Source: an uncultured Sphingopyxis sp.
Lineage (GTDB): Bacteria; Pseudomonadota; Alphaproteobacteria; Sphingomonadales; Sphingomonadaceae
Length of the DNA stretch: 7,904 nucleotides
Direction: 5' to 3'
Assembly: GCA_937957805.1 (NCBI GenBank)
Contig: CALFXW010000137.1
Location: 1 to 7,904 of the forward strand
In this document: in pieces, positions 1-5,862 of the stretch
How positions within the stretch are numbered: position 1 is the first letter of the stretch
Layout: each line of letters begins with the position of its first letter
The notes under the pieces: model-generated
Database searches by the model: none
The model's input: only the letters and a program-made list of their open reading frames with translations
Told to the model about the DNA's origin: nothing
Translations under genes and position numbers: made by a program

Positions 1-2
1 CC

Positions 3-128
3 TTCGCATGGGCGGTGAAGCGCGGCCAGTTCGACGACCTCGATACGCCCGCCATCGACATCCTGCGCGACGACGACGCGCCCGCGCCGCGGCACCCGCG
101 CGACCAGGCGGGCGACGATGCCGGTTGA
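3..128 (+). CDS. ccoS: CcoS, cbb3-type cytochrome oxidase assembly protein (C-terminal fragment)
   Basis: The reading frame enters from the left edge and ends at TGA 126-128. The visible start reads FAWAVKRGQFDDLDTPA, which matches the end of the single membrane helix and the conserved GQFDDLDTPA segment of CcoS, followed by the usual acidic, variable tail (ILRDDD onward). CcoS is a small inner-membrane protein needed for maturation of cbb3-type cytochrome c oxidase. The start of the gene and most of the helix lie outside the window. It overlaps the next gene by 11 bp, which suggests translational coupling, and ccoS next to a TauE/SafE-like gene is a common arrangement in proteobacterial cco clusters. 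The codons are extremely GC-rich compared with the genes after base 325. Confidence 0.85.
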   Translation, partial: FAWAVKRGQFDDLDTPAIDILRDDDAPAPRHPRDQAGDDAG

Positions 129-303
129 CGGCCTGGTGCTGCTGGCCGCGTTCGCCAGCGGCCTGCTCGGCACCGTGCATTGCGCGGCGATGTGCGGCGG
201 CATCGCCACCAGCCTCGCCGTCGGGCAACGCGACAGCGTGTGGATGGCGGCGCTGCCGAACCTCGGCCGGGTGCTGGGCTATGCGCTGGCCGGCGCCATC
301 GTC
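118..303 (+). CDS. TauE/SafE (DsbD_2-like) membrane protein, N-terminal fragment cut at a junction
   Basis: The ATG at 118-120 lies inside the end of ccoS. The first 62 residues form a hydrophobic helix (about residues 5-20) followed by the HCAAMCGGI motif at residues 21-29, typical of the sulfite exporter TauE/SafE family proteins encoded beside ccoS. A second hydrophobic stretch follows (LGRVLGYALAGAIV, residues 49-62). The family usually has about six membrane segments over roughly 220 residues and is linked to cbb3 oxidase assembly or metal/cytochrome biogenesis; the exact substrate is uncertain. After about base 303 the frame continues with unrelated arginine- and histidine-rich sequence to a stop at 442-444, while a different frame begins to encode NudC. 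The gene is therefore truncated by the join at about 304-325, not by an ordinary mutation. Confidence 0.75.
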
Positions 304-325
304 GAGCGTGAGCACGACGTGCGTG
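304..325. other. Sequence junction: TauE-like gene fused to nudC
   Basis: To the left, membrane-protein coding sequence runs in the frame of base 118. To the right, NudC coding sequence runs in another frame. The base composition shifts here from extreme GC to the moderate GC of the alphaproteobacterial part. The exact breakpoint cannot be placed. The first zinc-ribbon cysteines of NudC read C-V-C (codons at 320 and 326) instead of the family's CxxC, so the true NudC sequence probably starts at about 323. Confidence 0.7.
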
Positions 326-826
326 TGCGGCGCGCGCACCGCCATGCGGATGGCGGGTTACATGCGCAAATGCGCCAATCAGGACTGCAACGCCGAACAC
401 TTTCCCCGTACCGACCCGGTGGTGATCATGCTCGCCACCTTTGAAGGCAAGGCATTATTGGGGCGTCAGGCGGGCTTTCCCAATGGGCGTTATTCCGCGC
501 TCGCCGGTTTTCTGGAACCGGGCGAATCGATTGAGGAGGCGGTGCGCCGCGAGCTCGCCGAAGAAGCGGGGGTGGTGGCAGGGCGCGTCGATTATATCGC
601 CAGCCAGCCATGGCCCTTTCCGTCGCAATTGATGATCGGCTGTCTGGCAGAGGCAAAAAGCGACGCCATCACGCTCGACACCCAGGAATTGGAATCGGCG
701 ATCTGGGTCACCAAGGCAGAGGTGCATGCGGCCATCGCGGGCGATGAAAGCCGGTTCGGCATGCCGCCTCCCTTTGCCATTGCGCACAGCTTATTGCGAT
801 ATTGGTCTGAACTGCCGGACCAATAA
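323..826 (+). pseudogene. nudC: NudC, NAD(H) pyrophosphatase (5'-truncated)
   Basis: About 167 residues of the C-terminal part of NudC, a Nudix hydrolase that cleaves NAD(H) to NMN(H) and AMP and removes NAD caps from RNA. The rest of the zinc ribbon is visible (cysteine codons at 326, 371 and 386), followed by the AEHFPRTDPVVIML segment. The full Nudix box occupies 506-574 and fits G-x5-E-x7-R-E-L-x-E-E-x-G-V without a mismatch. The NADH-specific SQPWPFP motif follows at 602-622, and the stop is TAA 824-826. NudC is normally around 250-320 residues; the N-terminal domain and the first zinc ligand are missing because the gene is cut by the join at about 304-325. An open frame extends back to base 8, but that part is out of frame with ccoS and the TauE-like gene and has no NudC character. 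The wording of the protein fits Sphingomonadales. Confidence 0.88.
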
Positions 827-862
827 TTCATTGCATGGGCCAAGGACGTGGCGCGATTTTGA

Positions 863-880
863 GTGAAATGGCCATTTCAC
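863..880. repeat. Perfect 18-bp palindrome after nudC
   Basis: GTGAAATGGCCATTTCAC equals its own reverse complement and starts 37 bases after the nudC stop. It has no spacer and no T-run, so it is a poor Rho-independent terminator; a dimeric-protein operator or a simple dyad is possible. No function can be assigned. Confidence 0.5.
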
Positions 881-928
881 GGCTCGGAAATCACTCCAGT
901 TAAAGCAAACACCCCACCGGGCTATTAA

Positions 929-966
929 TCCCCCACCCCTAACCCCTCCCCTGAAGTAGAGGGGGA
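929..966. repeat. C-rich / G-rich intergenic repeat with hairpin potential
   Basis: A C-rich stretch (CCCCACCCCT, then AACCCCTCCCCTG) is followed by TAGAGGGGGA, so that CCCCTC at 943-948 can pair with GAGGGG at 959-964. The style resembles dispersed intergenic repeats seen in Sphingomonadales genomes, but copies elsewhere cannot be checked from this window. Confidence 0.4.
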
Positions 967-984
967 TGATTGGCGTAATGCAGC

Positions 985-1131
985 TTGTGCTACTGCGGAA
1001 GCAGGAGGCTCCCCCTTTGTGCCCCTGCGAAAGCAGGGGCCTAGTGGCGAAACATGCTGCCCTGCCGCGCTAGGCTCCTGCTTGCGCAGGAGCATTATAC
1101 GGATGCCCCCTGCCTGCGCAGGGGCACAAAG
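985..1131. repeat. REP-like array of four short hairpins inside a larger inverted repeat
   Basis: Four hairpins share the core CTGC-N4-GCAG: 990-1007 (one mismatch), 1021-1040 (GCCCCTGC, loop GAAA, GCAGGGGC), 1074-1093 (GCTCCTGC, loop TTGC, GCAGGAGC) and 1107-1124 (CCCCTGC, loop CTGC, GCAGGGG). In addition, 1015-1029 (CTTTGTGCCCCTGCG) is an exact 15-bp inverted repeat of 1117-1131, so hairpins 2 to 4 sit within one large palindrome. The array lies between two convergent genes (nudC and hemJ), a usual place for REP/BIME-like elements, where they may end transcription or stabilise mRNA. The rest of the gap 827-1153 shows no gene. Confidence 0.65.
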
Positions 1132-1153
1132 AGGACGCCCCGCTTACACCGGT

Positions 1154-1597
1154 CTAAAATGGTTTCACAAAAACCAGCAGCACGACGGGGATGGCTATCA
1201 TCCCTGGTATTTCATTGAACAGGCGTAATTTCTTGCCGCTCCAACGCTGTTCACCGCGGGCCAGCGCCTTGGCATAGCCGACCAGCCAGCCATGATAGGC
1301 CGACAACATGGTCACCAGCGCCAATTTGACCAAAAACCAGCCTTGCAGCCAGAAATTGCCATTGGCCGCCAGCATCAGCCCAAAAATCCACACCATGCAG
1401 ATCGACGGGTTCATGATGATGCGGCGCAATTTCGCCTCACGCTCGACCCAGCGCGCCGCCTCTGCCGAACCTGCCTCCGCCTCTTGATGATAGATGAAAA
1501 AGCGCGGCATCATGAACAGGCTCGCCATCAGGAAGATGACGAAAATGACGTGGAACGCCACCACCCAAAGGTAGAAATTACCCAGAAAGCCGATCAT
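1154..1597 (-). CDS. hemJ: HemJ, protoporphyrinogen IX oxidase
   Basis: 147 residues, the normal length for the HemJ (UPF0093) family, which oxidises protoporphyrinogen IX to protoporphyrin IX in bacteria lacking HemG/HemY. The protein shows four hydrophobic segments (about residues 5-28, 60-78, 85-105, 130-146). It carries the conserved histidine in FHVIF (His16), the PRFFIYHQEAE segment (His37), LVKL (Lys91), YHGWL (His102) and the C-terminal RLFNEIPG motif (Arg125, Asn128, Glu129). It acts in the inner membrane. The start ATG overlaps the hemE stop as ATGA, so translation is probably coupled and the two genes form one haem-pathway unit. One oddity: the family's common W-M-A-G-L-F reads L-M-A-S-L-F here (residues 23-28). 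In many alphaproteobacteria rho follows hemJ; here the next gene is a convergent nudC instead. Confidence 0.9.
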   Translation of the reverse strand: MIGFLGNFYLWVVAFHVIFVIFLMASLFMMPRFFIYHQEAEAGSAEAARWVEREAKLRRIIMNPSICMVWIFGLMLAANGNFWLQGWFLVKLALVTMLSAYHGWLVGYAKALARGEQRWSGKKLRLFNEIPGMIAIPVVLLVFVKPF

Positions 1598-2685
1598 TGC
1601 GCGCCCGATCGCGCCGTGCGCACCCGCGCAATCAGGCTTTCGACATGGGCAATCGGCGTGTCTGGCAAAATCCCGTGCCCCAGATTGAAAATATGCGGCC
1701 GGTCGGCAAAGGCGGCGCGGATATTGTCAATCGCACCTGTCAGCGCACCGCCCCCTGCAATCAGCGCCAGCGGGTCGAGATTGCCCTGCACCGGCATATT
1801 TTCCGGCAAGATTTTATGCGCCCAATGCGGGTCAACGCTCTCATCCAGTCCCAGCGCATCGACCCCGATTTCGCGCGCATAGGCGGCCAATTTTCCGCCC
1901 GCACCCTTGGGAAAGCCGATGATGCGCGCACCCGGCACCCGCGCGCGCAGCCCCGCCACAATCGCGGCATTGGGCGCAATCACCCAGCGTTCAAATTGCG
2001 CCGGCGACAGGCTGCCCGCCCATGAATCGAACAATTGCACCGCATCGACCCCTGCGGCCAATTGATTGGCAAGATAATCGATGGTGGCCGCAACAATAGC
2101 ATCGATGAGCGCGCCAAAGCCAAGCGGGTCGGTATAGGCAAGGCGGCGTGCGGCGGCCTGATCACGGCTGCCAGCGCCCGCCACCATATAGGTTGCAACC
2201 GTCCAGGGTGACCCCGCGAAACCCAAAAAGGCGGTTTCGCGCGGCAAGGCGGCGCGCACACGGCGCACCGTTTCGATGACCGGGGCCAGACGTTCGGGCG
2301 CGGCGCTCAGCGCATCGAGCGCGCCATCGACCAGTGGCGGGGCAAGGCGCGGCCCTTCACCCGTTTCAAACCATAGATTCTGCCCCAAAGCGTGGGGGAT
2401 CACCAATATGTCGGAAAAAAGGATCGCACCATCAAAGCCAAAGCGGCTTATGGGTTGCAGCGTTATTTCCGCCGCCGCCACAGGGTCATAACAAAGGTCG
2501 AGGAAACCACCCTTGTCCGCACGCAAAGCACGATATTCAGGCAGATAACGCCCCGCCTGCCGCATCAGCCATAAAGGCGGCGGGTCCAAAATTGCACCAT
2601 CGAGCACGCGCAGCAGACGCGGCATATCGCATTGTTGGTCAGCCTTGGACGGGGAAAGAAGATCGGAGGAGGAAGGCGCTGTCAT
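1594..2685 (-). CDS. hemE: HemE, uroporphyrinogen III decarboxylase
   Basis: 363 residues. HemE removes the four acetate carboxyl groups of uroporphyrinogen III to give coproporphyrinogen III, in the cytoplasm. Signature 1 is intact (PLWLMRQAGRYLPEYR, residues 37-52). The catalytic aspartate is in FSDILVIP (Asp92), and the second signature region is GFAGSPWTVATYMVAG (residues 155-170). The family is usually 340-355 residues; the extra 20 or so at the N-terminus would vanish if Met21 were the start. The upstream start is kept because GAGGAG (plus-strand 2691-2696) lies five bases before it. The gene reads away from the putative origin on its right and overlaps hemJ by four bases. Confidence 0.95.
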   Translation of the reverse strand: MTAPSSSDLLSPSKADQQCDMPRLLRVLDGAILDPPPLWLMRQAGRYLPEYRALRADKGGFLDLCYDPVAAAEITLQPISRFGFDGAILFSDILVIPHALGQNLWFETGEGPRLAPPLVDGALDALSAAPERLAPVIETVRRVRAALPRETAFLGFAGSPWTVATYMVAGAGSRDQAAARRLAYTDPLGFGALIDAIVAATIDYLANQLAAGVDAVQLFDSWAGSLSPAQFERWVIAPNAAIVAGLRARVPGARIIGFPKGAGGKLAAYAREIGVDALGLDESVDPHWAHKILPENMPVQGNLDPLALIAGGGALTGAIDNIRAAFADRPHIFNLGHGILPDTPIAHVESLIARVRTARSGAQ

Positions 2686-2690
2686 CGCCG

Positions 2691-2696
2691 CTCCTC
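2691..2696 (-). promoter_or_regulatory. Ribosome binding site of hemE
   Basis: On the minus strand this reads GAGGAG, followed by a five-base spacer and the ATG at 2685-2683. It decides for the longer HemE start over the internal Met21. Confidence 0.7.
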
Positions 2697-2702
2697 ATAC
2701 CC

Positions 2703-2720
2703 AAAATATATATTTATAAT
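2703..2720. other. A/T-only tract, candidate DNA unwinding element
   Basis: AAAATATATATTTATAAT is 18 bases without G or C in an otherwise GC-rich region, directly beside hemE. It is followed by GAT-rich repeats with a 10-base period (2723-2740) that resemble DnaA-trio-like sequence. It could also serve as a -10 region of the hemE promoter on the minus strand. Confidence 0.6.
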
Positions 2721-2838
2721 AGAGTTGATGATAGTTGATGGCGGGTGAAAGTCGGGGAAAAATTGTCTCTGCCCATATTGTCCCGAGGGCGTCAGAATCG
2801 ACTCGCACACCCCCCGCGAGTCGCCTAATCCATCCCCA

Positions 2839-2859
2839 ATATCCACAGGCTGTGGACAA
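2839..2859. promoter_or_regulatory. Pair of head-to-head DnaA boxes
   Basis: ATATCCACA (2839-2847, plus) and TTGTCCACA (2851-2859, minus) each differ from TTATCCACA by one base. They form the palindrome TCCACAG-g-CTGTGGA (2842-2856). A weaker box with two mismatches follows on the minus strand at 2883-2891. Confidence 0.65.
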
Positions 2860-2963
2860 TGGGTGCGCGCCGGGGAAGGGGCTGTGGATGGAATCGGCAT
2901 GGCGCGGCAGTTGTTTGTGCGCCGGTCGCATCCCCAGACTTATCCCATATTTCATCCCTTGCC

Positions 2964-2972
2964 TTATCCACA
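2964..2972 (+). promoter_or_regulatory. Perfect DnaA box
   Basis: TTATCCACA, an exact match to the DnaA box consensus, 21 bases before the ppsR start. Confidence 0.75.
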
Positions 2973-2993
2973 GGCGCGCCACATGACAGCGCA

Positions 2994-3821
2994 ATGCAGC
3001 TCCACCTCCACCTTGTATCGGATTCCACCGGCGAAACGCTGGAAAATCTTGCCAAGGCGGCGTTGGCGCAGTTTGACGATGTAGCGGTTACCCGTCATTT
3101 CTGGCCGATGGTGCGTTCACCTGCGCATCTGGAGCGTATCTTGAGCGAAGTTGCCGATAACCCCGGCCTCATCCTTTTCACGCTGGTCAACCGCGATTTG
3201 CGCGCCGCGTTGGAGGCGGGGGCACAAAGGCTCGGCCTGCCCGCAGTTGCAGCGCTCGACAGCGTGACCTTTGCTCTGTCGCAAATGCTGGGGCAGGAGG
3301 CAAAGGCACGGCCCGGCCGGCAACATAGTCTGGACGCGGCCTATTTCGCGCGGGTGGAGGCGATCCATTATACAATGGCGCATGATGATGGCATCCACCC
3401 CGAAGGGTGGGAGGATGCGGACATTATTCTGGCAGGGGTTTCGCGATCGTCGAAAACGCCGACCAGCATCTACCTCGCCAACCGGGGGTATCGCACCGCC
3501 AATATCCCCATCATCCCGCAAGTGCCGCCGCCAGATTGCCTTTTTACGCTGAAAAAACCGTTGATTGTCGGGCTGACGACCAGCGCCGACCGACTTGTTG
3601 CGGTGCGGCGCAACCGGCTGAGCGCGCTGGGGGAGGATAGGGCCAGCCCTTATGCCGATGCGGAGGCGGTCGCGCGGGAGATCAGCTTTGCCCGGCGCAT
3701 GTTCACCGACAATGGCTGGCCGGTGATCGATGTGACCCGCCGTTCGATAGAGGAAAGCGCGGCGGCGATATTAAAATTATTTGCCGACAGGGCCGAAGGG
3801 ACGGGCGGATGCGCCAGCTGA
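2994..3821 (+). CDS. ppsR: PpsR, pyruvate phosphate dikinase / PEP synthase regulatory protein
   Basis: 275 residues, normal for the DUF299 (PPSR) family. These bifunctional enzymes inactivate PEP synthase or pyruvate phosphate dikinase by ADP-dependent phosphorylation of a threonine and reactivate it by phosphorolysis, so they control the pyruvate/PEP switch in the cytoplasm. The start is MQLHLHLVSDSTGETLENLA, the family's usual N-terminus. The nucleotide-binding loop GVSRSSKTPTS is at residues 148-158, followed by YLANRGYRTANIPIIP (160-175). The open frame extends upstream to an ATG at 2859, but those 45 extra residues cover DnaA boxes and lack family similarity, so the start at 2994 is chosen; its ribosome site is weak. 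The gene is the CC0001/RP001 counterpart next to the origin. It overlaps maf by 13 bp. Confidence 0.92.
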   Translation: MQLHLHLVSDSTGETLENLAKAALAQFDDVAVTRHFWPMVRSPAHLERILSEVADNPGLILFTLVNRDLRAALEAGAQRLGLPAVAALDSVTFALSQMLGQEAKARPGRQHSLDAAYFARVEAIHYTMAHDDGIHPEGWEDADIILAGVSRSSKTPTSIYLANRGYRTANIPIIPQVPPPDCLFTLKKPLIVGLTTSADRLVAVRRNRLSALGEDRASPYADAEAVAREISFARRMFTDNGWPVIDVTRRSIEESAAAILKLFADRAEGTGGCAS

Positions 3822-4399
3822 TTTTGGCGAGCGCCAGCGCGTCGCGCCGCGCCATGCTCGAAGCATCGGGGGTCGATTTTATCGCCCGCCCCGTCCATGC
3901 CGACGAAGCCGCGCTAAAGGCCGCGATGGCATCCGCCCACCCGCGCGATATTGCCGATGCACTCGCTGAAATGAAGGCGATGAAGGCAAGCCTGCGCGAC
4001 CCCACGGCGCTGTGCCTGGGGGTGGATTCGCTGGTCATCGTCGATGACAAAATTTATGATAAGCCGACATCGCGCGCGGATGCAGCCGCGCATCTGGCGG
4101 CGTTTTCAGGCCAGGTGATGACGTTGATGAGCGCGATGGTCGCGTGCGAAGGGGGTCAGCCGATCTGGCGGCATATCGGCATTGCCAAATTGCATGTCCG
4201 CAGCATGAGCAGCGCGGCGATTGACACCTATCTCGATGCCGAATGGCCCGCCATTTCGGGCTGTGTCGGCTGTTTTCGGATCGAAGGACGCGGGGTTAAT
4301 TTGTTCGACAAGATAGAGGGTGATTATTTCACCATATTGGGCATGCCGCTGCTCGAACTGCTGCGCTGGTTGCGCACGCAAGGGCTGGTGCAGCTATGA
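3809..4399 (+). CDS. maf: Maf-family nucleoside triphosphate pyrophosphatase
   Basis: 196 residues, full length. Maf proteins hydrolyse non-canonical or modified nucleoside triphosphates (such as dTTP/UTP or m7GTP, depending on subgroup) to monophosphates and pyrophosphate. Visible motifs: LILASASASRRAMLEASG at residues 4-21 (Ser8, Arg13, Arg14), LGVDSLV with the catalytic-type Asp73, DKP at 84-86, and the C-terminal RIEGRG...EGDYFTILGMPLLELL (157-185). The subgroup substrate cannot be decided by eye. The gene starts inside the last codons of ppsR and ends in an ATGA overlap with aroE, so it belongs to one translationally coupled run starting at the putative origin. Confidence 0.92.
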   Translation: MRQLILASASASRRAMLEASGVDFIARPVHADEAALKAAMASAHPRDIADALAEMKAMKASLRDPTALCLGVDSLVIVDDKIYDKPTSRADAAAHLAAFSGQVMTLMSAMVACEGGQPIWRHIGIAKLHVRSMSSAAIDTYLDAEWPAISGCVGCFRIEGRGVNLFDKIEGDYFTILGMPLLELLRWLRTQGLVQL

Positions 4400-5238
4400 A
4401 CAACGGGTTTGACGCGCCGCGCACCTATACACCCTATGCAGAAGTGATAGGTGACCCCATCAGCCATAGTAAATCGCCGCTGATCCACGGATTTTGGCTG
4501 CAAAAATTGGGGATAAAGGCGGAATATCGCGCGGTGCATGTGCTGCCAGACAATCTGGGCGACTATCTTGCCTCGCGCGCTGAAGACCCCCATTTTCGCG
4601 GCTGCAACGTCACCGTCCCGCATAAATTGGCGGTGCTTGCCCATGTCGCCGACCCTGGCGGGGTGGGCGCGAGCCTGGGCGCGGCGAACATCATCATGCG
4701 CGATGCTGCGGGCCAATTAATTGCCAGCAATTCGGATGCGGCGGGATTTTATGCGCCGATTGCCGATGAGGATTGGACGGGCGCACATGCGATTGTCATT
4801 GGCGCGGGCGGCGCGGCGTGCGCCATAATCTTTGCCCTGAAACAGGCGGGCATCGGCAAAGTGACGATTTTGAACCGTAATGTGCTAAAAGCGAGCGCGC
4901 TGCTCGCTCATTTTGGGCTTTCGGGCCGCGCGCTCCCGCTCGATGCGCGTCTGCCCGGCGATGCCCGCCTCCTCGTCAATGCATCCGCGCTCGGCATGGC
5001 CGGGCAGGCCCCGCTCGAACTCGACCTGTCGCCATTGGGGCCGGAGACGCTGGTCTATGACATTGTCTATGCGCCGCTGGTGACGCCGCTCCTCGTCGCA
5101 GCAGAGGCGCGCGATCTGGTCACCATCGACGGGCTGGACATGCTGGTCGGCCAAGCGGCGGTCGCCTTTGAACTATTTTTCGGGGTGGCGCCGCCGCGCG
5201 ATGCGGATGACGAATTGCGCGGGATATTGCTGGCATGA
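4396..5238 (+). CDS. aroE: AroE, shikimate dehydrogenase
   Basis: 280 residues, normal length. AroE reduces 3-dehydroshikimate to shikimate with NADPH in the pathway to aromatic amino acids. The substrate-binding motif VIGDPISHSKSPLIHGF is at residues 17-33 (Ser24, Ser26), and the catalytic lysine is in NVTVPHK (Lys77). The second catalytic residue is in SNSDAAGF (Asp114), where most relatives have NTD. The glycine-rich NADP loop GAGGAA is at 136-141 with NRN at 160-162, a typical NADP-specificity position. The C-terminal LDMLVGQAAVAFELFFG is also intact. The gene overlaps maf and coaE by four bases each (ATGA). Confidence 0.94.
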   Translation: MNNGFDAPRTYTPYAEVIGDPISHSKSPLIHGFWLQKLGIKAEYRAVHVLPDNLGDYLASRAEDPHFRGCNVTVPHKLAVLAHVADPGGVGASLGAANIIMRDAAGQLIASNSDAAGFYAPIADEDWTGAHAIVIGAGGAACAIIFALKQAGIGKVTILNRNVLKASALLAHFGLSGRALPLDARLPGDARLLVNASALGMAGQAPLELDLSPLGPETLVYDIVYAPLVTPLLVAAEARDLVTIDGLDMLVGQAAVAFELFFGVAPPRDADDELRGILLA

Positions 5239-5855
5239 CGTCACCGAAAATGCCCAAAAAGCCGCTGATATTGGGGCTTACCGGCTCAATCGGCATGGGT
5301 AAATCGACCGTCGCGGCGATGTTTCGGGATGCGGGTGTGCCGGTATTTGACGCCGATGCCGAAGTGCACCGCCTGCAAGCACCGGGCGGCGCATTGGTGG
5401 CGGTGATCGAAGCGGCCTTTCCCGGCACAACAAGCGATGCCGGGGTGGATCGCGCCAAATTGGGCGCAGCAGTGCTGGGTGACAAGGCGGCGCTCACCCG
5501 GCTCGAAGCCATCATCCACCCCTTGGTGGGGCAGGAAACAGCGCGCCAGGCCCAAGCCGCCATCGCCCAAGGATGCCGCCTGGTGGTGTACGACATCCCC
5601 CTGTTGGTCGAATCCAGGCACTGGCGCCGCCAGCTCGACGCCGTGATCGTCGTCGATTGCCGTGAACAGACCCAGATCGACCGCGTGGTGGCACGCAGCC
5701 AGCTCAGCCCCGACGTGGTGCGCGGCATCATGGCCGCACAGGCCAGCCGCCACGAGCGGCGGGCCTGCGCCGATATCGTGCTGTTCAACGACACCGTTCC
5801 CCTTCCCAGCCTGCAAGAGCAGGTGTCCTTGGTGGCCCGCAGCTTCGGGCTATGA
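5235..5855 (+). CDS. coaE: CoaE, dephospho-CoA kinase (hybrid reading frame)
   Basis: 206 residues, full family length. CoaE phosphorylates dephospho-CoA to CoA, the last step of CoA synthesis. The P-loop GLTGSIGMGKST is at residues 14-25, FDADAEVH at 38-45, and the DIPLL substrate motif at 120-124. Residues 1 to about 90 have the wording typical of Sphingomonadales and continue the alphaproteobacterial gene run through an ATGA overlap with aroE. From about residue 99 (GQETARQAQAAI, then LLVESRHWRRQLDAVIVVDC) the wording is that of Comamonadaceae/Burkholderiales, and the next gene is zapD, the usual betaproteobacterial neighbour, rather than dnaQ, the usual alphaproteobacterial one. The change falls in the conserved LEAIIHPLV (90-98) with no indel, so the frame is intact and the product could fold. 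An assembly or amplification chimera is more likely than a real hybrid gene. Confidence 0.9.
   Translation: MTSPKMPKKPLILGLTGSIGMGKSTVAAMFRDAGVPVFDADAEVHRLQAPGGALVAVIEAAFPGTTSDAGVDRAKLGAAVLGDKAALTRLEAIIHPLVGQETARQAQAAIAQGCRLVVYDIPLLVESRHWRRQLDAVIVVDCREQTQIDRVVARSQLSPDVVRGIMAAQASRHERRACADIVLFNDTVPLPSLQEQVSLVARSFGL
5500..5531. other. Sequence junction inside coaE
   Basis: Codons for LEAIIHPLVG (5502-5531) are the only part expected in both parents. Left of it gene content and wording are alphaproteobacterial, right of it betaproteobacterial. The join is in frame and lies in a highly conserved stretch, as expected when an assembler or polymerase switches between two coaE templates at a shared short sequence. 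Confidence 0.7.
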
Positions 5856-5862
5856 TCCGACC

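Larger units (their letters stand above)
2686..2993. other. oriC: Putative chromosomal replication origin (oriC) between hemE and ppsR
   Basis: This 308-base gap separates divergent hemE and ppsR, the position of the chromosomal origin in Caulobacter crescentus and a conserved arrangement in several alphaproteobacteria (hemE - origin - CC0001/RP001 - maf - aroE - coaE). Seen here: an 18-base A/T-only tract at 2703-2720 as candidate unwinding element; GAT-rich short repeats beside it (AGTTGATG at 2723-2730 and 2733-2740); DnaA boxes at 2839-2847, 2851-2859 and 2964-2972; a weaker one at 2883-2891; GANTC sites at 2795, 2800, 2818 and 2891; and an 8-bp inverted repeat at 2799-2806/2816-2823. No CtrA-type TTAA-N7-TTAA site was found. 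The promoters of hemE and ppsR must also lie here but could not be fixed. Confidence 0.75.

Noticed and set aside
8..322. Long open frame joining the left edge to nudC as one 272-residue gene
   Set aside because: The first 100 residues are arginine- and alanine-rich out-of-frame translation of ccoS and the TauE-like gene; NudC similarity begins only at about 323.
985..1131. CRISPR-like array
   Set aside because: The repeats are short imperfect hairpins with uneven spacing and no direct-repeat/spacer pattern.
2723..2740. Plasmid-type iterons (AGTTGATG twice)
   Set aside because: Only two copies of eight bases, no replication initiator gene, and the neighbours are core chromosomal genes.
2859..2993. 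N-terminal extension of PpsR from the ATG at 2859
   Set aside because: The 45 extra residues lack family similarity and cover DnaA-box sequence; MQLHLHLVSDSTGET at 2994 is the usual family start.
5235..5855. Horizontal transfer or natural recombination as the cause of the hybrid coaE
   Set aside because: Both the gene and all its neighbours switch lineage at one point, and a similar lineage switch occurs at about 310; a contig chimera explains both more simply.
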